From contig CAKOSZ010000002.1 of NCBI GenBank assembly GCA_934119955.1, positions 1 to 64,000 of the forward strand: DNA of 64,000 bases, read 5' to 3'. Position 1 is the first letter of the stretch. Every line of letters begins with the position of its first letter. This DNA comes from an uncultured Bacilli bacterium (lineage in GTDB: Bacteria > Bacillota_I > Bacilli_A > RF39 > UBA660). The position numbers and the translations under genes were made by a program. Below the pieces are notes generated by a model. It had not been told where the DNA came from and searched no databases. It saw only the letters and a list, made by a program, of their open reading frames with translations. This document shows, in pieces, positions 48,831-58,869 of this stretch.

Positions 48831-50831
48831 ATGGAAAAATGCGATGTAATTATACCGGTTTATAAATCACCGGAATGGGTAAAACTTTGTGTATATGCAC
48901 TTTTTAAAAACACTCCTAATGATATTTTGGGTAATGTATATTTAATAAATGATTGTAATGATAATTTAACAATTAATTTATTAAATAATTTAAAAGAGAA
49001 ATATTCGAAGGTTATAGTAATGCAAAACGATAGTAATTTAGGATTTATTAAAACAACTAATCGTGGCTTAAAAGAATCAACTGCTGAATATGTTTTACTT
49101 TTAAATACAGATTGTATCATATCCAATAATACAATTTCAAAATTAATCAAAAATATAAAAACAGATAAAAATATTGGATTAATATGTCCAATTTCTAATA
49201 ATGCTGCTAATTTATCTTTACCAATATTTGAAGGATTTACTTATATGCAAATGAATAATTTATTAGAAAAAAAATTTGAAGGAAAAATGTTTGATGCATG
49301 TACAATTGTTGGTAATTGTTTAATGATAACAAGAGAGTGTTTAAATAAAGTAGGGTATTTAGATGAAGTTTATGGAATGGGATATGGTGAGGAAACTGAT
49401 TATCAATTTAAGGCAATGGAAAAAGGCTTTAAAGCAAAAGTTGCAATTGATACTTATGTTTTTCATAAAGCAGAAGTATCTTTTGGAAATAGTAAGGAAA
49501 AACAAGAACGTTTAAATAAAAATCGAGATTTGTTTTTTAAACGCTACGGTAAACAATATTATGAGTTATTATCTAAATATAAAAAAAATGATCCATTAAA
49601 ATACATTGAAAACAATTTAACTGATGAAGATAAAAAGAACGAATTTAATTTTTTGGTTTATCTAATAGGATTATCTCAAAATGCTGGTGGTGTTCATATG
49701 TCGGTTGATATGATTAATTATTTAGTTATAAATAATATTGATTGTAATTTGGTATATGGTTTTTCAAAAGGCTATAATGAAATAATGTTGTTTAAACCGA
49801 TTTTAATAAAAAAATTAGATAAATATAAATTTAAATTAATAGTTTCAACTTTATATCTTACAACGTTTTTAGGTAAAAAAATAGCAGATGAACATAATGT
49901 TCCACTTGTTTATTTTGCACAAGGATATGAGCCATATTTTGAAAATGGAACTAACTATGCAATTACTGAATTAAGTTATAAATTAGCAGATAAAATCTTA
50001 ACCATTTCTGATTATTTAAGTTATAGATATAAAGATATGTTTGATCAAACAGCAACAGTTATATCAAATGGAATTAATTATGATTTATTACATAGAAAAA
50101 ATACTAATCAAAAACCAAGAGTTATAACTATTTTTCTAAGAAATGATTTTTTAAAAGGAGATTTTATCTTGCTAGATATAGTAAAAAAAATAACTAAAAA
50201 ATATAAAGATTTAGAAATTAATATTATGTATGCTAATAAAGCCATTAAATTTCCTTTTAATGATAACAAAAGTATTAAAATTAACAAATATTTAGCTCCA
50301 TTAACAAGAAAAGAAATATCAAATATTTTTCAACAATCAGATATTTTTATTGACTGCTCTTTAACAGAGGGATTTGGACTAATGGCACTTGAAGCTATTA
50401 CAGCTGGAAATGTTGCTATTGTTTCAAATTCAGGTGGTATAAATGAGTATATGAATGATGGAGTTAATGGTTTCATTGTAAATGATGTTAATAATGTAGA
50501 TTCGTACATTGAAGCATTAGATAAATTGTTAAATGATGAAGAGCTTTATAGAAAAATTAAAAATAATTCTTTGAAAACTATTGTTGAATTTGATTATGAT
50601 TATGTAGTAGAAAAATATATTGAATTTTTTAATACGAAATTCATAAAACAAGAAATAAAATTAAATAAAGAAGAACAAGAATTGTATGAATATGTTATAA
50701 ATAAAATATTTAAAAATAACGGTACAAATTCATTGAAATCGGTTGCTCATAAAGTTTTAAGAAAACTTCCAGAAGGTGTAAAAAATAAAATTAAACATGT
50801 AATTGAAAAATTATATAATTTTGCAAATTAA
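48831..50831 (+). CDS. Two-domain glycosyltransferase (GT2 plus GT4 fold)
   Basis: The 666-residue protein fuses two transferases. Residues 1 to about 250 form a GT2/GT-A domain, with VIIPVYKSPEWVKLC, LNTDCI as the DxD-like motif and GYGEETDYQFKA as the acceptor motif. Residues about 270-625 form a GT-B/GT4 domain with VPLVYFAQGYEP, SNGINYDLL and TEGFGLMALEAITAGNVAI. A basic helical tail follows. Such fusions in rhamnan loci add alternating linkages. Donor sugars cannot be assigned, though dTDP-rhamnose is made upstream. Confidence 0.85.
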   Translation: MEKCDVIIPVYKSPEWVKLCVYALFKNTPNDILGNVYLINDCNDNLTINLLNNLKEKYSKVIVMQNDSNLGFIKTTNRGLKESTAEYVLLLNTDCIISNNTISKLIKNIKTDKNIGLICPISNNAANLSLPIFEGFTYMQMNNLLEKKFEGKMFDACTIVGNCLMITRECLNKVGYLDEVYGMGYGEETDYQFKAMEKGFKAKVAIDTYVFHKAEVSFGNSKEKQERLNKNRDLFFKRYGKQYYELLSKYKKNDPLKYIENNLTDEDKKNEFNFLVYLIGLSQNAGGVHMSVDMINYLVINNIDCNLVYGFSKGYNEIMLFKPILIKKLDKYKFKLIVSTLYLTTFLGKKIADEHNVPLVYFAQGYEPYFENGTNYAITELSYKLADKILTISDYLSYRYKDMFDQTATVISNGINYDLLHRKNTNQKPRVITIFLRNDFLKGDFILLDIVKKITKKYKDLEINIMYANKAIKFPFNDNKSIKINKYLAPLTRKEISNIFQQSDIFIDCSLTEGFGLMALEAITAGNVAIVSNSGGINEYMNDGVNGFIVNDVNNVDSYIEALDKLLNDEELYRKIKNNSLKTIVEFDYDYVVEKYIEFFNTKFIKQEIKLNKEEQELYEYVINKIFKNNGTNSLKSVAHKVLRKLPEGVKNKIKHVIEKLYNFAN

Positions 50832-50867
50832 ATTATCTCATACAGTATATTCAAGAAAGGTGGAGTT

Positions 50868-51998
50868 ATGAAACATGTGTTTATAATAGGAAGCAGAGGT
50901 TATCATGCCAAATATGGGGGATGGGAAACATTTGTTTCTAAACTAGTAGATAATTATAATGATAAAGATACAATATTTTATATAAGTTCTTTAAGTGATA
51001 CTTTATCATATGAATACAAGGTTAATGATAATATAATTGTTAAACCAATTTATGTTAAAGAACATATGGGTAGAATGTTATTTTGTACGATTAAAGCCTT
51101 AAATTATTATTTAAAATATATAGAAAAACATGATATTAAAAATGCTTATATCTATATTTTAGGACTTAAATTAGGACCAGTTTTAAAAGTTAAGAAAAAT
51201 AAAATTAAAAGACTAGGAATAACTACCATAATTAATCCCGATGGCTTGGAATATAAAAGAAGTAAATGGGGTCCTCTTGTTAAAAAGTTCTTTCTTTTAA
51301 GTGAAAAATGGATGTTAAATAGTTGTGATTTAATTGTATGCGATGCTTTAGGTATTCAAAAGTATATTAACTTGAAATATCCTAAACTTAAAAATAAAAC
51401 TACTTATATTGCTTATGGAACTGATAAAATAAATTTAAATAATGTTGATACTAAAAGCATATTAAAAGAATATAACTTAGATATGAATAACTATTTATTA
51501 ATAATAGGAAGATTTGTACCAGAAAATAACTATGAATTAATTATTAAAAGTTATATGAAATCAACTACTAAAAAAGAATTAATTATTATATCTAATATTT
51601 CTATGACCAATTACTATAATACCTTAGTAAAAAATACTAATTGTTTAAGTGATAAAAGAATTCATTTTATTGATGGAGTCTATGATGAAATTAAGTTATC
51701 AGTTATTAGAAAAAATGCTTATGCTTATATTCATGGTCATTCGGTAGGAGGAACTAATCCATCACTTTTAGAAGCATTAAGTTTAACAGATTTAAATATT
51801 TTATATGATGTTGAGTTCAATAAAGATGTAGGACATGATGCTTGTTTGTATTTTAAAAATGAAGATGATTTAGTAAAAATACTTGATAATCTAGAAACAT
51901 TTGATAAAGAAAAAATGGGTGCTTCTTGTAAAGAAATAATTAAAAATAATTTTACTTGGAATATAATTGTTAAAAGATATAAAAAGATATTTAAGTGA
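50868..51998 (+). CDS. DUF1972-type rhamnosyltransferase (RgpA/Cps2T-like)
   Basis: The 376-residue GT4-family protein begins with the distinctive IIGSRGYHAKYGGWETFVSK of DUF1972 enzymes, which include beta-1,4-rhamnosyltransferases (Cps2T) that add rhamnose early in a capsule repeat or rhamnan primer. The C-terminal GT-B half has LLIIGRFVPENNYELIIKSY and IHGHSVGGTNPSLLEALSLT. AAAGGTGGAG precedes the ATG. Substrate specificity is inferred from family and from the rml genes. Confidence 0.85.
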   Translation: MKHVFIIGSRGYHAKYGGWETFVSKLVDNYNDKDTIFYISSLSDTLSYEYKVNDNIIVKPIYVKEHMGRMLFCTIKALNYYLKYIEKHDIKNAYIYILGLKLGPVLKVKKNKIKRLGITTIINPDGLEYKRSKWGPLVKKFFLLSEKWMLNSCDLIVCDALGIQKYINLKYPKLKNKTTYIAYGTDKINLNNVDTKSILKEYNLDMNNYLLIIGRFVPENNYELIIKSYMKSTTKKELIIISNISMTNYYNTLVKNTNCLSDKRIHFIDGVYDEIKLSVIRKNAYAYIHGHSVGGTNPSLLEALSLTDLNILYDVEFNKDVGHDACLYFKNEDDLVKILDNLETFDKEKMGASCKEIIKNNFTWNIIVKRYKKIFK

Positions 51999-52004
51999 GG
52001 TAAT

Positions 52005-53801
52005 ATGAAAAAATTAAAAAATAAATTTTCTAAACTATTTTATTTAATTAAAAAATCAATTTATTTTGCTTGGCATAGACATCACTTCTTAATACCTCCA
52101 AGTGCAATGAAAAAATATATAAATTCTTTTTTTAGAATATTAAGACGAGGTGGAACGGCTTCTAATTTAATTGATAACAAAAAAGCATATAATGAATGGT
52201 TAGATAAAAATAATAATTTTGATTTAATACCAAATTTTAAATATAATCCTTTAATATCAGTTATTATTCCAGTTTATAATGTTAAACCAGATTATTTAAG
52301 ATGTTCTATTGAAAGTGTTTTAAACCAATCTTATCAAAACTTTGAAATAATTATTGTAGATGATGCATCAACTAATCTTGAAACTAAAAATTGTTTAAAA
52401 GAATATGAAAATAAGAAAAATATAAAAATAAAATATCGTAGTAATAATGGAATGATTTCTGTTTGTAGTAATGATGGGTTAAAACTTGCTAAAGGAGAAT
52501 TTATCGTTTTACTTGATAATGATGATATGTTAGATAAAAATAGTTTATATTATGTAGTTGAAGCTTTAAATAATAATCCAAAATTAGATTTTATTTATAC
52601 AGATGAAGATAAAATGGATATAAATGGTAATTTCTTTGAACCACATTTTAAACCAGATTTTTCACCTGATACTTTTTATGCTATGAATTATATTTGTCAT
52701 ATGGCATGTATTAGAAAAAGTTTAATTGATAAAGTTTTGGGTTTTAGAAAAGAATATGATGGGGCTCAGGATTATGATTTATTTTTAAGAATATTAGATA
52801 TAACTGATAATATTTATCATATACCAAGAATTTTATATCATTGGAGAGAAATTCCAACTTCAACTAGTTTTGCTCTTGGTAATAAATCTTATGCTTATCT
52901 TGCTGGTAAAAAAGCTCTTATTGATGAATTTAAAAGAAAAAATATTGAGGTAGAAATACTAGATAATAAAACAAGTAGTACTTATTTAGTAAAATACAAA
53001 CATGATAATCCCTTAGTTAGTATTATTATTCCTATGAAAGATAAAGTAAATATTACTAGAACTTGTATTGACTCATTACTTAATAAAAATACTTATCAAA
53101 ACTTCGAAATAATAATAGTTGATAATAATAGCAAAGAAGAAGAAACATTTTTATATTTTGAAGAATTGAAAAAATATAAAAATATAAAAATATTAGAAGT
53201 AAAAGAAGAATTCAACTATTCAAGATTAAATAACTTAGCAGTTAAAAAAGCAAGGGGTGAATACATTTTACTTTTAAATAATGATACTGAGGTAAAAAGT
53301 CCAGATTTTCTTGATTGGATGGTAGGGTATGCTAGTCAAGATCATATTGCTTGTGTTGGTTTGAAACTTTTATATAAAGATTTAAAAGTTCAACATGCTG
53401 GGGTTGTTCTTGGCTATGGAGGTGTTGCAGGGCACGTTTTTGTAACATCTAGTAACAAAGATATTGGAATATTTAATCGTCTTTCTATGCCTTATGATTA
53501 TTCAGCCGTAACTGCCGCTTGCCTTATGATTAAAAAGGAAAAATATCTTGAAATAGGTGGCTTTGATGAAAAATTAAAAGTTGCTTTAAATGATGTTGAT
53601 TTAAACTTAAAAGCCCTTAGTGAAGGTTATTATAATGTTTGCTTGAATAACGTAGAAATGTTTCATTATGAATCAAAATCAAGGGGATATGAAACAACTA
53701 AAAATGAAAACGTGAGGCTTAAAACTGAACAAGATTATATGTTAAAAAAATGGGGTAAAAAACTAGAAAAAGATAAGTTTTTTAGTTCTAATTATTTTTA
53801 G
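52005..53801 (+). CDS. Tandem GT2 glycosyltransferase (598 aa)
   Basis: The protein has a basic N-terminal region of about 80 residues followed by two GT2 domains. The first (about 86-300) has SVIIPVYNVKPDYLRCSIES, LLDNDDML and YDGAQDYDLFLRI. The second (about 345-585) has SIIIPMKDKVNITRTCIDSL, LLNNDTEV and LNDVDLNLKALSEGY. Tandem GT2 proteins of this kind polymerise or decorate rhamnose-rich polysaccharides. GAGGTAAT precedes the ATG. It ends the first glycosylation module. Confidence 0.85.
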   Translation: MKKLKNKFSKLFYLIKKSIYFAWHRHHFLIPPSAMKKYINSFFRILRRGGTASNLIDNKKAYNEWLDKNNNFDLIPNFKYNPLISVIIPVYNVKPDYLRCSIESVLNQSYQNFEIIIVDDASTNLETKNCLKEYENKKNIKIKYRSNNGMISVCSNDGLKLAKGEFIVLLDNDDMLDKNSLYYVVEALNNNPKLDFIYTDEDKMDINGNFFEPHFKPDFSPDTFYAMNYICHMACIRKSLIDKVLGFRKEYDGAQDYDLFLRILDITDNIYHIPRILYHWREIPTSTSFALGNKSYAYLAGKKALIDEFKRKNIEVEILDNKTSSTYLVKYKHDNPLVSIIIPMKDKVNITRTCIDSLLNKNTYQNFEIIIVDNNSKEEETFLYFEELKKYKNIKILEVKEEFNYSRLNNLAVKKARGEYILLLNNDTEVKSPDFLDWMVGYASQDHIACVGLKLLYKDLKVQHAGVVLGYGGVAGHVFVTSSNKDIGIFNRLSMPYDYSAVTAACLMIKKEKYLEIGGFDEKLKVALNDVDLNLKALSEGYYNVCLNNVEMFHYESKSRGYETTKNENVRLKTEQDYMLKKWGKKLEKDKFFSSNYF

Positions 53802-53852
53802 TTGAAAATAAGTGAAAAATAAATTATAATTAAGAAGTAAGTAGGTGATTAT

Positions 53853-55613
53853 ATGAATGATATTCTTTTAGAGGATATAGATGATGAAGAAGTTAAAGAT
53901 AAAAAGAATATCAAGAACGATATGAAGAATAAAAAGAATAAAAAGAAAAAAGTTAAAAAATTAAATATATATTTATTTATAATATCAATAATATTAATAC
54001 TAATGATATTTTTAACAACTTATTTAATTATTAAATATGATATTTTACCATTTAAATATTTAGTAATATTTATTATAGTAGTAATTGTTATACCTTTTGT
54101 TTTAATATTTTTAACTTTAAAAAAGAAAAAGAAAAAAGGAAATAAATTAAAAGTATTTTTATCAATTATAGAAATTATTTATATATTAATTCTTAGTTTT
54201 GGTTTTTATTATTTAAATAAAACATTTAATTTTCTTGATGATTTTACTAGTAATAACAAGTATCAAATTAAAAACTTTTATGTAGTTGCTTTAAATAAAA
54301 GTGATTATAAAGAAATTAAAGATTTGGATACAGAAAAAATAGGATTTGTTAATAATTTAAATAGTAGTATTGATAGTGCTAATAAAAAACTTTCGGAAGT
54401 AATTAAAGTAGATTTAGTTGAATATGATGATTATACTACTTTAATTAACAGTTTAGATAAAAAAGAAATAGAAGGATTTGTAATAGGAGATTCTTACTTT
54501 GATAGTCTAGTTGAAGAAGATGAAGAATTAAAAGAAAAATTAAAAGTTATTTATAAATTTTCTTTAAAAGAAAAATTAGAAAGTTTTAAAAAGGAAGTTA
54601 ATTTACAAAAAGATACTTTTAATATTTATATATCTGGAATTGATTCTTATGGTGATGTTAATAGTTTAACTAGAAGTGATGTTAATATTATAGTTAGTGT
54701 TAATCCTAAAACTCATCAAATATTAATGATTAATATTCCAAGAGATTATTATGTTACTTTACATGGAACAGGTAAAAAAGATAAATTAACTCATGCCGGT
54801 ATTTATGGACTTGATATGAGTGTTAAAACCTTAGAAGATTTACTTGATATTGAAATAAATTATTATTTCAAAGTAAACTATGGAGCTCTTGTAAAACTTG
54901 TTGATGCCTTAGGTGGAGTGGATGTTTATTCTAAGTATAATTTTACAACAGTTGGAACTGATAAAAGTTATTATTTTAAAAAAGGACTTAACAGAGTAAA
55001 CGGAGAGAAAGCTTTATATTTTGTTCGTACAAGAGAAGCATTTAATGATGGTGATAGAGTAAGAGGAGAAAACCAACAAGCCATGATTCAAGCAATTATT
55101 AAGAAAGCTTGTTCAAAAGATATTTTATTTAAATATTCTAATATTTTAGACTCTTTAAAAGGGACCTTTACAACAAATTTTTCAACTGATGAAATAACTG
55201 ATGTTATTAATATGCAACTTGATAAAATGCCAAGTTGGAATATAACTTCTATTAGTTTAAATGGATTTGATGCTAGTGAATATACATATAGTTACCCAGG
55301 TCAAAAGTTATATGTAATGAAGCCAAATGAAGAAACTATTAATAATGCCAAAGAAACTTTAAATAAAGTTAAAAATGGTGATATTTTAGATAGTTCCTAC
55401 AATTATACTAGTTCGACCGTTAATGAAGTTAATATAATTACACCTAAAAAAGAAGAACCAAAGAAAGAAACAAAAACTGAAACTGATACTAAATCAGGAA
55501 CTACTGAAAAAACTGATATTAGTGAAAAAACAGATGTTAGTGAAAAAAATGAAAATACTGTTCAAAATGATAAAAAGATAGTAGAAGAAGAAACAAAAAA
55601 TAATAATGAATAA
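53853..55613 (+). CDS. LytR-CpsA-Psr (LCP) family glycopolymer ligase
   Basis: LCP proteins transfer lipid-linked wall polysaccharides to peptidoglycan outside the membrane. The 586-residue protein has a Lys-rich cytoplasmic start, three hydrophobic segments (about 35-120) and an LCP domain (about 260-460). Characteristic motifs are DSYGDVNSLTRSDVNIIVSV, MINIPRDYYVTL, THAGIYG and YFVRTREAFNDGDRVRGENQ. The Arg and Asp residues that bind pyrophosphate are all present. A low-complexity acidic/Thr-rich tail ends it. Its place between two polysaccharide modules suggests it anchors one or both products. Confidence 0.93.
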   Translation: MNDILLEDIDDEEVKDKKNIKNDMKNKKNKKKKVKKLNIYLFIISIILILMIFLTTYLIIKYDILPFKYLVIFIIVVIVIPFVLIFLTLKKKKKKGNKLKVFLSIIEIIYILILSFGFYYLNKTFNFLDDFTSNNKYQIKNFYVVALNKSDYKEIKDLDTEKIGFVNNLNSSIDSANKKLSEVIKVDLVEYDDYTTLINSLDKKEIEGFVIGDSYFDSLVEEDEELKEKLKVIYKFSLKEKLESFKKEVNLQKDTFNIYISGIDSYGDVNSLTRSDVNIIVSVNPKTHQILMINIPRDYYVTLHGTGKKDKLTHAGIYGLDMSVKTLEDLLDIEINYYFKVNYGALVKLVDALGGVDVYSKYNFTTVGTDKSYYFKKGLNRVNGEKALYFVRTREAFNDGDRVRGENQQAMIQAIIKKACSKDILFKYSNILDSLKGTFTTNFSTDEITDVINMQLDKMPSWNITSISLNGFDASEYTYSYPGQKLYVMKPNEETINNAKETLNKVKNGDILDSSYNYTSSTVNEVNIITPKKEEPKKETKTETDTKSGTTEKTDISEKTDVSEKNENTVQNDKKIVEEETKNNNE

Positions 55614-55685
55614 ACTTAGAATTAGAAATAATTTTAAGTTTTTTTTAGTGAATTTGCTTATTTTGTCAAGAAATACTAATTTTTA

Positions 55686-55714
55686 TGGACTATAATTAAA
55701 AAAAATGATATACT
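55686..55714 (+). promoter_or_regulatory. Promoter of the second polysaccharide module
   Basis: TGGACT (55686-55691), a 17-base spacer and TATACT (55709-55714) with an extended TG (TGATATACT) lie about 50 bases before the dehydratase gene, which has GAGGTG before its GTG start. Confidence 0.5.
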
Positions 55715-55765
55715 TTAATAGAAAAAGCTTATTAACAATAATAATTTGTAGTTGAGGTGATCATA

Positions 55766-57649
55766 GTGAAAAAAGTATTTAGAAAAAATCGTGGTTTATT
55801 AATTTTTATATTAGATATTTTAGTAATAATTTTAGGTTATATTTTATCAATTGCTTTTTTAAATCAGACAGGTGAATTAGATTTGATTCTTTTATTAAAA
55901 GGAACAGCAATTAATTTATTAGTTTATCAGGCATTTTTAAATATTTTTGGATTATATCAAAATATGATTGAATATGAAGTAGGAAAAGATTATATTAAAT
56001 ATATATTTGTATCAGTTATTTCTATAATTTTAATAACAATATTTAGTTTAATCTTTAAGTTAACTTATGTATCTTTTAGAATAAATGTGTTAACGGGTAT
56101 TTTTATATCTGGTATGTTAATTATATATAGATTATTTTTAAGATTTGTATTTAATTCTAATAAAACATTGATAAATAATAAAAAAAATAATATTAGTAAA
56201 AATAATTTATTGATAATAGGTGCCGGGATGGGAGCCAGAGAAATAATTATTTCCATTTTAAATAATCGAAGTGATAAATATAACATAGTTGGTTTAATTG
56301 ATGATGATAAAAGTAAAATAGGTCATAAAATACTTGGTATTAAAGTACTTGGAACAAGATATGATATACCAAGAATTGCTAAGGAAAATGATATTGATTT
56401 AATATTTTTTGCGATTAATAAAATAGATCCAATATCAAGAAAAGAAATATTAAATATATGTCAAGAAACAAATGTTAAAACAAGAGTATTACCAACTACT
56501 GAATCGGTTATTGATAAACAAGGTGCTTTAAATAGTTTAAGAGATGTTGAAATAGAGGATTTACTTGGAAGAGAACCAATTTATTTAGAAAACAAAAATA
56601 TTAGAAATATTATTAAAAATAAAGTAGTTTTAGTAACAGGTGGAGGAGGATCAATAGGATCTGAATTATGTCGTCAAATTGCTAAATATAATCCTAAAAA
56701 ATTAATAATTTTTGATATTTATGAAAATAATTTATATGATATTCAAATGGAACTTATTAGTGATTATCCAAAGATGAATATTGAAGCAATTGTTGGAAGT
56801 GTTAGAGATAAAGCGTGCTTAAATAATTTGTTTTCTAAATATAAACCTAATTTAGTATTTCATGCAGCAGCTCATAAACACGTTCCTTTAATGGAAAAAA
56901 GTCCGTTGGAAGCAATTAAAAATAATATCTTTGGTACATATAATGTTGCAAATTGTGCTGATATGTATGGAGTTAGTAAATTTGTTTTAATTTCAACTGA
57001 TAAGGCTGTTAATCCAACAAATGTTATGGGAGCATCTAAACGAGTTTGTGAAATGATTGTACAAACAATGGATAAAAAAAGTAAAACAGATTTTGTGGCT
57101 GTTCGGTTTGGAAATGTTTTAGGAAGTAATGGTTCTGTTATACCATTATTTAAAAAACAAATTGCAAAGGGTGGACCAGTAACAGTAACTGACAAAGAAA
57201 TAACAAGATTTTTTATGACAATCCCTGAAGCAGTTCAGCTTATTTTACAGGCTATGACTTATGCTGAAGTAGGAGAAATATTTGTTCTTGATATGGGTAA
57301 ACCTGTTAAAATATATGATTTGGCTGTTAGTTTAATTAAATTAATGGGTTATGAACCAAACAAGGATATTCAAATAGAAATAACTGGCTTAAGACCAGGA
57401 GAAAAATTATATGAAGAAATACTTATGGCTGAAGAAGGATTAACAGCAACAAAACATAATAAAATATTTATTTCAAAACCGTTTGATTTTTCCGAAGAAG
57501 GATTAAGAGAAGGCTTAAAAAGACTTAAAAAATTAGAGTATAATGATAAATATAGTAATAAAAAAGTAGTTGAAGTTATGAAAAGTGTTGTCTCTACTTA
57601 TAAAGATTACGAAGAGTTCAACAGACAAAGTAAGGAGGAAAAAAAATGA
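55766..57649 (+). CDS. Membrane UDP-N-acetylhexosamine 4,6-dehydratase (PglF/CapD/WbpM-like)
   Basis: These enzymes make UDP-4-keto-6-deoxy-HexNAc, the precursor of 4-amino-6-deoxy sugars. The 627-residue protein has four N-terminal membrane segments (1-125), a first Rossmann domain (LLIIGAGMGAREIIISIL) and a catalytic domain with VLVTGGGGSIGSELCRQI. The latter also has HAAAHKHVPLMEKSP, the active STDKAVNPTNVMGASKR (SxxK-type variant of YxxxK seen in WbpM/PglF) and GEKLYEEILM. The GTG at 55766 follows GAGGTGATCAT. The aminotransferase downstream overlaps it by 4 bases. Confidence 0.93.
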   Translation: MKKVFRKNRGLLIFILDILVIILGYILSIAFLNQTGELDLILLLKGTAINLLVYQAFLNIFGLYQNMIEYEVGKDYIKYIFVSVISIILITIFSLIFKLTYVSFRINVLTGIFISGMLIIYRLFLRFVFNSNKTLINNKKNNISKNNLLIIGAGMGAREIIISILNNRSDKYNIVGLIDDDKSKIGHKILGIKVLGTRYDIPRIAKENDIDLIFFAINKIDPISRKEILNICQETNVKTRVLPTTESVIDKQGALNSLRDVEIEDLLGREPIYLENKNIRNIIKNKVVLVTGGGGSIGSELCRQIAKYNPKKLIIFDIYENNLYDIQMELISDYPKMNIEAIVGSVRDKACLNNLFSKYKPNLVFHAAAHKHVPLMEKSPLEAIKNNIFGTYNVANCADMYGVSKFVLISTDKAVNPTNVMGASKRVCEMIVQTMDKKSKTDFVAVRFGNVLGSNGSVIPLFKKQIAKGGPVTVTDKEITRFFMTIPEAVQLILQAMTYAEVGEIFVLDMGKPVKIYDLAVSLIKLMGYEPNKDIQIEITGLRPGEKLYEEILMAEEGLTATKHNKIFISKPFDFSEEGLREGLKRLKKLEYNDKYSNKKVVEVMKSVVSTYKDYEEFNRQSKEEKK

Positions 57650-58869
57650 ATAAAACTTTAATGAACATACCATTTTCTCCACCTGATATAAGTGAAGAAG
57701 AAATAAATGAGGTTGTCGATACACTAAAATCTGGTTGGATTACAACGGGTCCTAAAACTAAATTATTTGAAAGTGAAATAGCAAAACTATGTGGTACAAA
57801 AAAAGTAGTATGCTTGAATTCGGCAACTGCTGCTTTGGAACTTATTTTAAGAGTCCTTGGAATAGGAGAAGGAGATGAGGTAATAGTTCCAGCATATACT
57901 TATACAGCCTCAGCAAGCCCAGTATGTCATGTTGGTGCTAAACTTGTTTTAATTGATGTAGATAGAGATACCTTTGAAATGGATTACTCACAGTTAGAAA
58001 GTAAAATTACTCCTAATACAAAAGCAATAATTGCTGTTGATATTGCTGGAATTGTAGCAGATTATGATAAAATATATGAAATAGTAGAAAAAACAAAATC
58101 TAAATTTACTCCTAAAAATGATATTCAAAAATTATATAATAGAGTTCTTGTTCTTGCTGATGCTGCTCATGCAATAGGCGCATCTAGAAATAATAAAATG
58201 GCAGGTAATATTGCAGATTTTACAAGTTTTTCTTTTCATGCTGTTAAAAATTTAACAACCGGTGAAGGAGGAGCTGCAACTTGGAGAAGTGTTGAAGGAC
58301 TTGATGATGAAGCACTTTATAAAGAATTTCAGTTATTATCACTTCATGGTCAAACAAAAGATGCCTTACATAAAAATCAAATTGGTGCTTGGGAGTATGA
58401 TATAGTTGCACCTTTATATAAATGTAATATGACTGATATCATGGCTTCAATTGGCCTTGCTCAATTAAGACGTTATGCAGATTTATTAAATATAAGGCAT
58501 AATATTATAAAAAAATACAATGAAGCCTTTAAAGACTTACCTGTTAAAATATTAAATCATGAAGATAATAACCATAGATCATCAGGACATTTATATTTAG
58601 TAAGAATTGATGGAATTGATGAAAAAACTAGAAATGAAATAATAATTTCTCTTGCTAAAAGAGGAGTATCATCAAATGTTCATTATAAACCACTTCCAAT
58701 TTTAACTGCTTATAAAAAAATGGGATTTGATATTAAAGATTATCCAAATAGTTATTTACAATATCAAAACGAAATAACTTTACCATTATATAGTAAATTA
58801 ACTAATGAAGAAGTAGATTATATAATAGAAAACTTTATCAGTGTTTTAAAGGAATTTAAAATATGTTAG
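57646..58869 (+). CDS. DegT/DnrJ/EryC1 sugar aminotransferase (PglE-like)
   Basis: This PLP enzyme would aminate the 4-keto sugar made by the dehydratase upstream. The 407-residue protein has PFSPPDISEEEINEVVDTLK, GWITTGPKTK, LNSATAALELILRVLGIG, VPAYTYTASASPV, LADAAHAIGA and the PLP-lysine motif FSFHAVKNLTTGEGG. The C-terminal part SSNVHYKPLPIL is also typical. AAGGAGG precedes the ATG. With the dehydratase and the phosphosugar transferase it suggests a UDP-4-amino-4,6-dideoxy-HexNAc initiating sugar. No PglD-type acetyltransferase is seen in the window. Confidence 0.92.
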   Translation: MNKTLMNIPFSPPDISEEEINEVVDTLKSGWITTGPKTKLFESEIAKLCGTKKVVCLNSATAALELILRVLGIGEGDEVIVPAYTYTASASPVCHVGAKLVLIDVDRDTFEMDYSQLESKITPNTKAIIAVDIAGIVADYDKIYEIVEKTKSKFTPKNDIQKLYNRVLVLADAAHAIGASRNNKMAGNIADFTSFSFHAVKNLTTGEGGAATWRSVEGLDDEALYKEFQLLSLHGQTKDALHKNQIGAWEYDIVAPLYKCNMTDIMASIGLAQLRRYADLLNIRHNIIKKYNEAFKDLPVKILNHEDNNHRSSGHLYLVRIDGIDEKTRNEIIISLAKRGVSSNVHYKPLPILTAYKKMGFDIKDYPNSYLQYQNEITLPLYSKLTNEEVDYIIENFISVLKEFKIC